From Paenibacillus sp. FSL R5-0341 (GTDB taxonomy: Bacteria; Bacillota; Bacilli; Paenibacillales; Paenibacillaceae): a DNA stretch of 64,000 nucleotides. Positions 62,116 to 64,000 of the stretch are shown one piece after another; the stretch's first letter is position 1, and each line of letters opens with the position of its first letter. The stretch is from assembly GCF_037975235.1 (NCBI RefSeq), contig NZ_CP150241.1, positions 372,001-436,000 on the forward strand, written 5' to 3'. Made by a program: the position numbers and the translations under genes. The notes under the pieces are model-generated. The model had not been told where the DNA came from. It saw only the letters and a list, made by a program, of their open reading frames with translations, and ran no database searches.

Positions 62116-62333
62116 ATTGAACTTAAGATGGTTTACACATGCACTCCGATGACAGAATAACCTTCCAATCGCTGTTATCCCCAGATTTTTCGATTCCCTT
62201 CTCTCAAAGGGGAAAATCCGGGGATAGCGTATGCTTCCGATGTAGCTTTCTTTCAGAAAGCTTTTAGGCGACCGCTTCGCTTTTTCAGGTTTTTTCTGTC
62301 CTCTCCGTTTCAGTGTAAATAATAGTTCAATTT
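62116..62333. repeat. MITE-like intergenic repeat, copy C (full length, ~218 bp)
   Basis: Terminal inverted repeats AAATTGAACT...TTTACAC on both ends. The inside carries a long hairpin (ATCCCCAGATTTT / AAAATCCGGGGAT), a second (AAGCTTTCTGAAAGAAAGCT type), and the segment AACCTTCCAATCGCTGTTAT shared in reverse with copy A. It occupies most of the ycnJ-ycnI gap (61973-62473) and has no coding potential. Confidence 0.8.
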
Positions 62334-62473
62334 AAATAGTAATAAGTTGAAATCCCGGAATAAAGGCGAGTGCTACGCTTCTCCAGAATCAATTTCGTTT
62401 CCTTCACTACATTTGCAGTTTGTAGAAACACTAATTTTAGATTGGGTCACTTTTCAATCTGAACGTTGTGTAA

Positions 62474-64000
62474 CTATGGCTTGGCGGTGTCGATCTCGAA
62501 TTCGGCATCTAGTGCATCCAACGTTTTGGTCAGAAGATGTACCTTGATATTCCAGCGTCCAGGCATGGAGATGTAATCTTCAGCCTTGTACACGCCGGTG
62601 TCATTTTTCGGAATGGTGATCTCATAGATCCCCATATCCATGTCCAGATGTGTGAGTGACAGGGTGATCTGTTCCAGATCATTGACGATACTACCATCTG
62701 CACTTTTGACGTCCACTTCAAATTGGTTCTCTCCCGTTACATTGGGACTCACCTGAAGTGTGATCGCTGAGCCATCTTCTGTAGTCTTTGTCTCCTGATA
62801 CGGTCCGATTGCTGCTGGTTGCCCCGGAGACAGGTGGGTCAACACGGCAGCCAGAGCGAGAATTACAGCGCCGGTGGCAAGCTCGGCTTTCAGGCTACCG
62901 GATAATCTGCTTCCCGTTGCTGCTCTTGCCAGTCTGGCATGACGCCATGCGAAGACAAGCATCACAATTAGCAGGACAATCTTGCCGATCAGGACAAGAC
63001 CATAGGCTGTAGTGAACAAGGAGGTCAGCACGGGTGCAGGCAGAATAATGAGACTGCTGTATATTCCTGTAGCGACCAGAGCGGCTACGGCGCCAATCCC
63101 CCAGGCGGTAAACCTGCGAATGGCAACCCAGTATACTTCTCCTCGAACCTTCGATGGCAGCTTATCCGCCAGTGGAGGCAGACATATCGCCATGGCCGTC
63201 AATGCGCCAATCCAGAAAGCGGCACCGATCAGATGCACGAAATCCATGGTAATGGCGAGTCCGCGTTGATCGGCAGCAGCCGGGTGTCCTGTCATGGCAT
63301 GTGTGAACAACCAGCCGAGCACGAGCACAAGTGAGCCATAGGAAGACCAGATGCGCACACGGATGGAGCGATCCCGATCATATCCAGATAGAATGGTGAC
63401 TGCCAGCAGCATCACGACCAGCATCTGTACCATCCAGATCTGGCCAAAGGATGTCAGCTTGAGCGCACTTCCGATCAGTCCCCAACTCAGCTCACCCAGC
63501 GCCACGCCAGATTCGTATAACGTGTTCAGTGGAAGGCTGACCAGAGCGGCAAAAGAAGCGGCAGCATAGCTGATCCACAACAGTCTGTAGCTCCCCGGAA
63601 CGTCCATAGGTTCTCTTGTCATGGAAGTCGGAGCGATCCGCAGCAACATGAACGCGAGTGTACCCAGAATGACAGAAAGTCCGAGATACTGAATCCAGTC
63701 GGTTAGGGATACGATCCATTTCAGCGGTCCACCTGTTGAACCGGAACCGGATGTAAGATCACTCAGCCCGGCAGGCGATCCGGAAGGTTCACCGATATGG
63801 AAAACATACACTCCCTGAATCGGATGCCCATCGGCAGATACAGCCTTCCAGTTGACGGCATATGTTCCGTTGCCAAGTCCGGTCTGCAGGCCAGTCTCCA
63901 GAATATGAGGGCGACCCGCATCAATCTGCACCTTTCCATCGTCTGCCTGAGTGCCGTCAGGTCCGGTAATTTTGATATCATAAAAGGCCGTCTGCAAGGA
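62474..64000 (-). CDS. ycnJ: Copper resistance protein, CopC-CopD fusion (YcnJ-like), N-terminus outside window
   Basis: At least 508 residues; the frame is open to the right edge. Order: end of a CopC domain (NGTYAVNWKAVSADGHPIQG), then CopD-type membrane domain with about eight TMs (WIQYLGLSVILGTLAFMLL; FVHLIGAAFWIGALTAMAI), then an extracytoplasmic C-terminal YtkA/FixH-like domain (LSLTHLDMDMGIYEITIPK). YcnJ imports copper in B. subtilis. ycnI follows in the same direction. No CopY/CsoR or YcnK gene is visible in the window. Confidence 0.9.
   Translation of the reverse strand, partial: SLQTAFYDIKITGPDGTQADDGKVQIDAGRPHILETGLQTGLGNGTYAVNWKAVSADGHPIQGVYVFHIGEPSGSPAGLSDLTSGSGSTGGPLKWIVSLTDWIQYLGLSVILGTLAFMLLRIAPTSMTREPMDVPGSYRLLWISYAAASFAALVSLPLNTLYESGVALGELSWGLIGSALKLTSFGQIWMVQMLVVMLLAVTILSGYDRDRSIRVRIWSSYGSLVLVLGWLFTHAMTGHPAAADQRGLAITMDFVHLIGAAFWIGALTAMAICLPPLADKLPSKVRGEVYWVAIRRFTAWGIGAVAALVATGIYSSLIILPAPVLTSLFTTAYGLVLIGKIVLLIVMLVFAWRHARLARAATGSRLSGSLKAELATGAVILALAAVLTHLSPGQPAAIGPYQETKTTEDGSAITLQVSPNVTGENQFEVDVKSADGSIVNDLEQITLSLTHLDMDMGIYEITIPKNDTGVYKAEDYISMPGRWNIKVHLLTKTLDALDAEFEIDTAKP

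Overview
The window looks like a chromosomal segment of a Paenibacillus-type, endospore-forming, motile Firmicute. The evidence is strong GGAGG-type ribosome binding sites with frequent GTG/TTG starts, Spo0E-family and CdaS sporulation genes, Bacillus-type operons (ywrCBA, glnQHMP, ycnJ-ycnI), copper-amine-oxidase-like domains on secreted proteins, three chemoreceptors, and intracellular polysaccharide-degrading enzymes. I see no rRNA, tRNA, CRISPR array, phage block or transposase.

Layout. 0-5 kb: a ferric-iron/phosphonate-type ABC importer (ATPase cut by the left edge, lipoprotein, double permease) coupled to a beta-CASP metallo-beta-lactamase protein. 5-14 kb: a secreted serine hydrolase, two chemoreceptors, a DUF2087/GIY-YIG protein, and the AzlCD branched-chain amino-acid exporter. 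14-20 kb: an SGNH esterase and a three-gene intracellular cluster for uronate-containing polysaccharide (heparinase II/III-like, an unknown 653-aa protein, GH88). 20-25 kb: a methyltransferase, a nine-repeat Ig-like (Big_2) secreted protein, and an AT-rich patch with a gene broken by a 10-bp tandem duplication. 25-31 kb: the ywrCBA-like chromate transport operon, a NarL-type two-component pair with an NreA-like GAF protein, and an Fe-S Fnr regulator with an FNR box in front. 31-39 kb: an acetyltransferase, a 51-aa gene behind a perfect Fur box, a secreted OB-domain protein, cdaS, leucine dehydrogenase and a third chemoreceptor. 38-44 kb: regulator/enzyme sets (LysR with an Old Yellow Enzyme, TetR with an MFS pump, a luciferase-like monooxygenase), with candidate operators.

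44.5-49 kb is the most interesting accessory region. It holds two paralogous HTH-TPR receptors of the RRNPP/AimR-like class. The first overlaps an unannotated 43-codon gene for a secreted Gly-rich signal peptide. Two Spo0E-type phosphatase genes and an orphan 174-aa gene follow. It reads as a peptide quorum-sensing module of the AloR-AloP kind, possibly tied to sporulation timing. 49-52 kb: glnQHMP with a GlnR/TnrA box. 52-58 kb: a GH28 pectinase, an AraC regulator with a perfect cre site nearby, a DUF985 cupin, an aldo/keto reductase and a DUF445 protein. 58.9-61 kb: a compact cassette of lipoprotein, N-terminal-lipase toxin and WXG100-like helper that matches the reverse-arranged type VII lipase toxin TslA and its immunity protein TilA. 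61-64 kb: copper genes ycnI and ycnJ (the latter cut by the right edge).

Three copies of a MITE-like intergenic repeat with TTGAAC...TTTACAC termini lie at 10.4, 13.9 and 62.1 kb. One is about 218 bp and full length; two are short derivatives placed right at stop codons.
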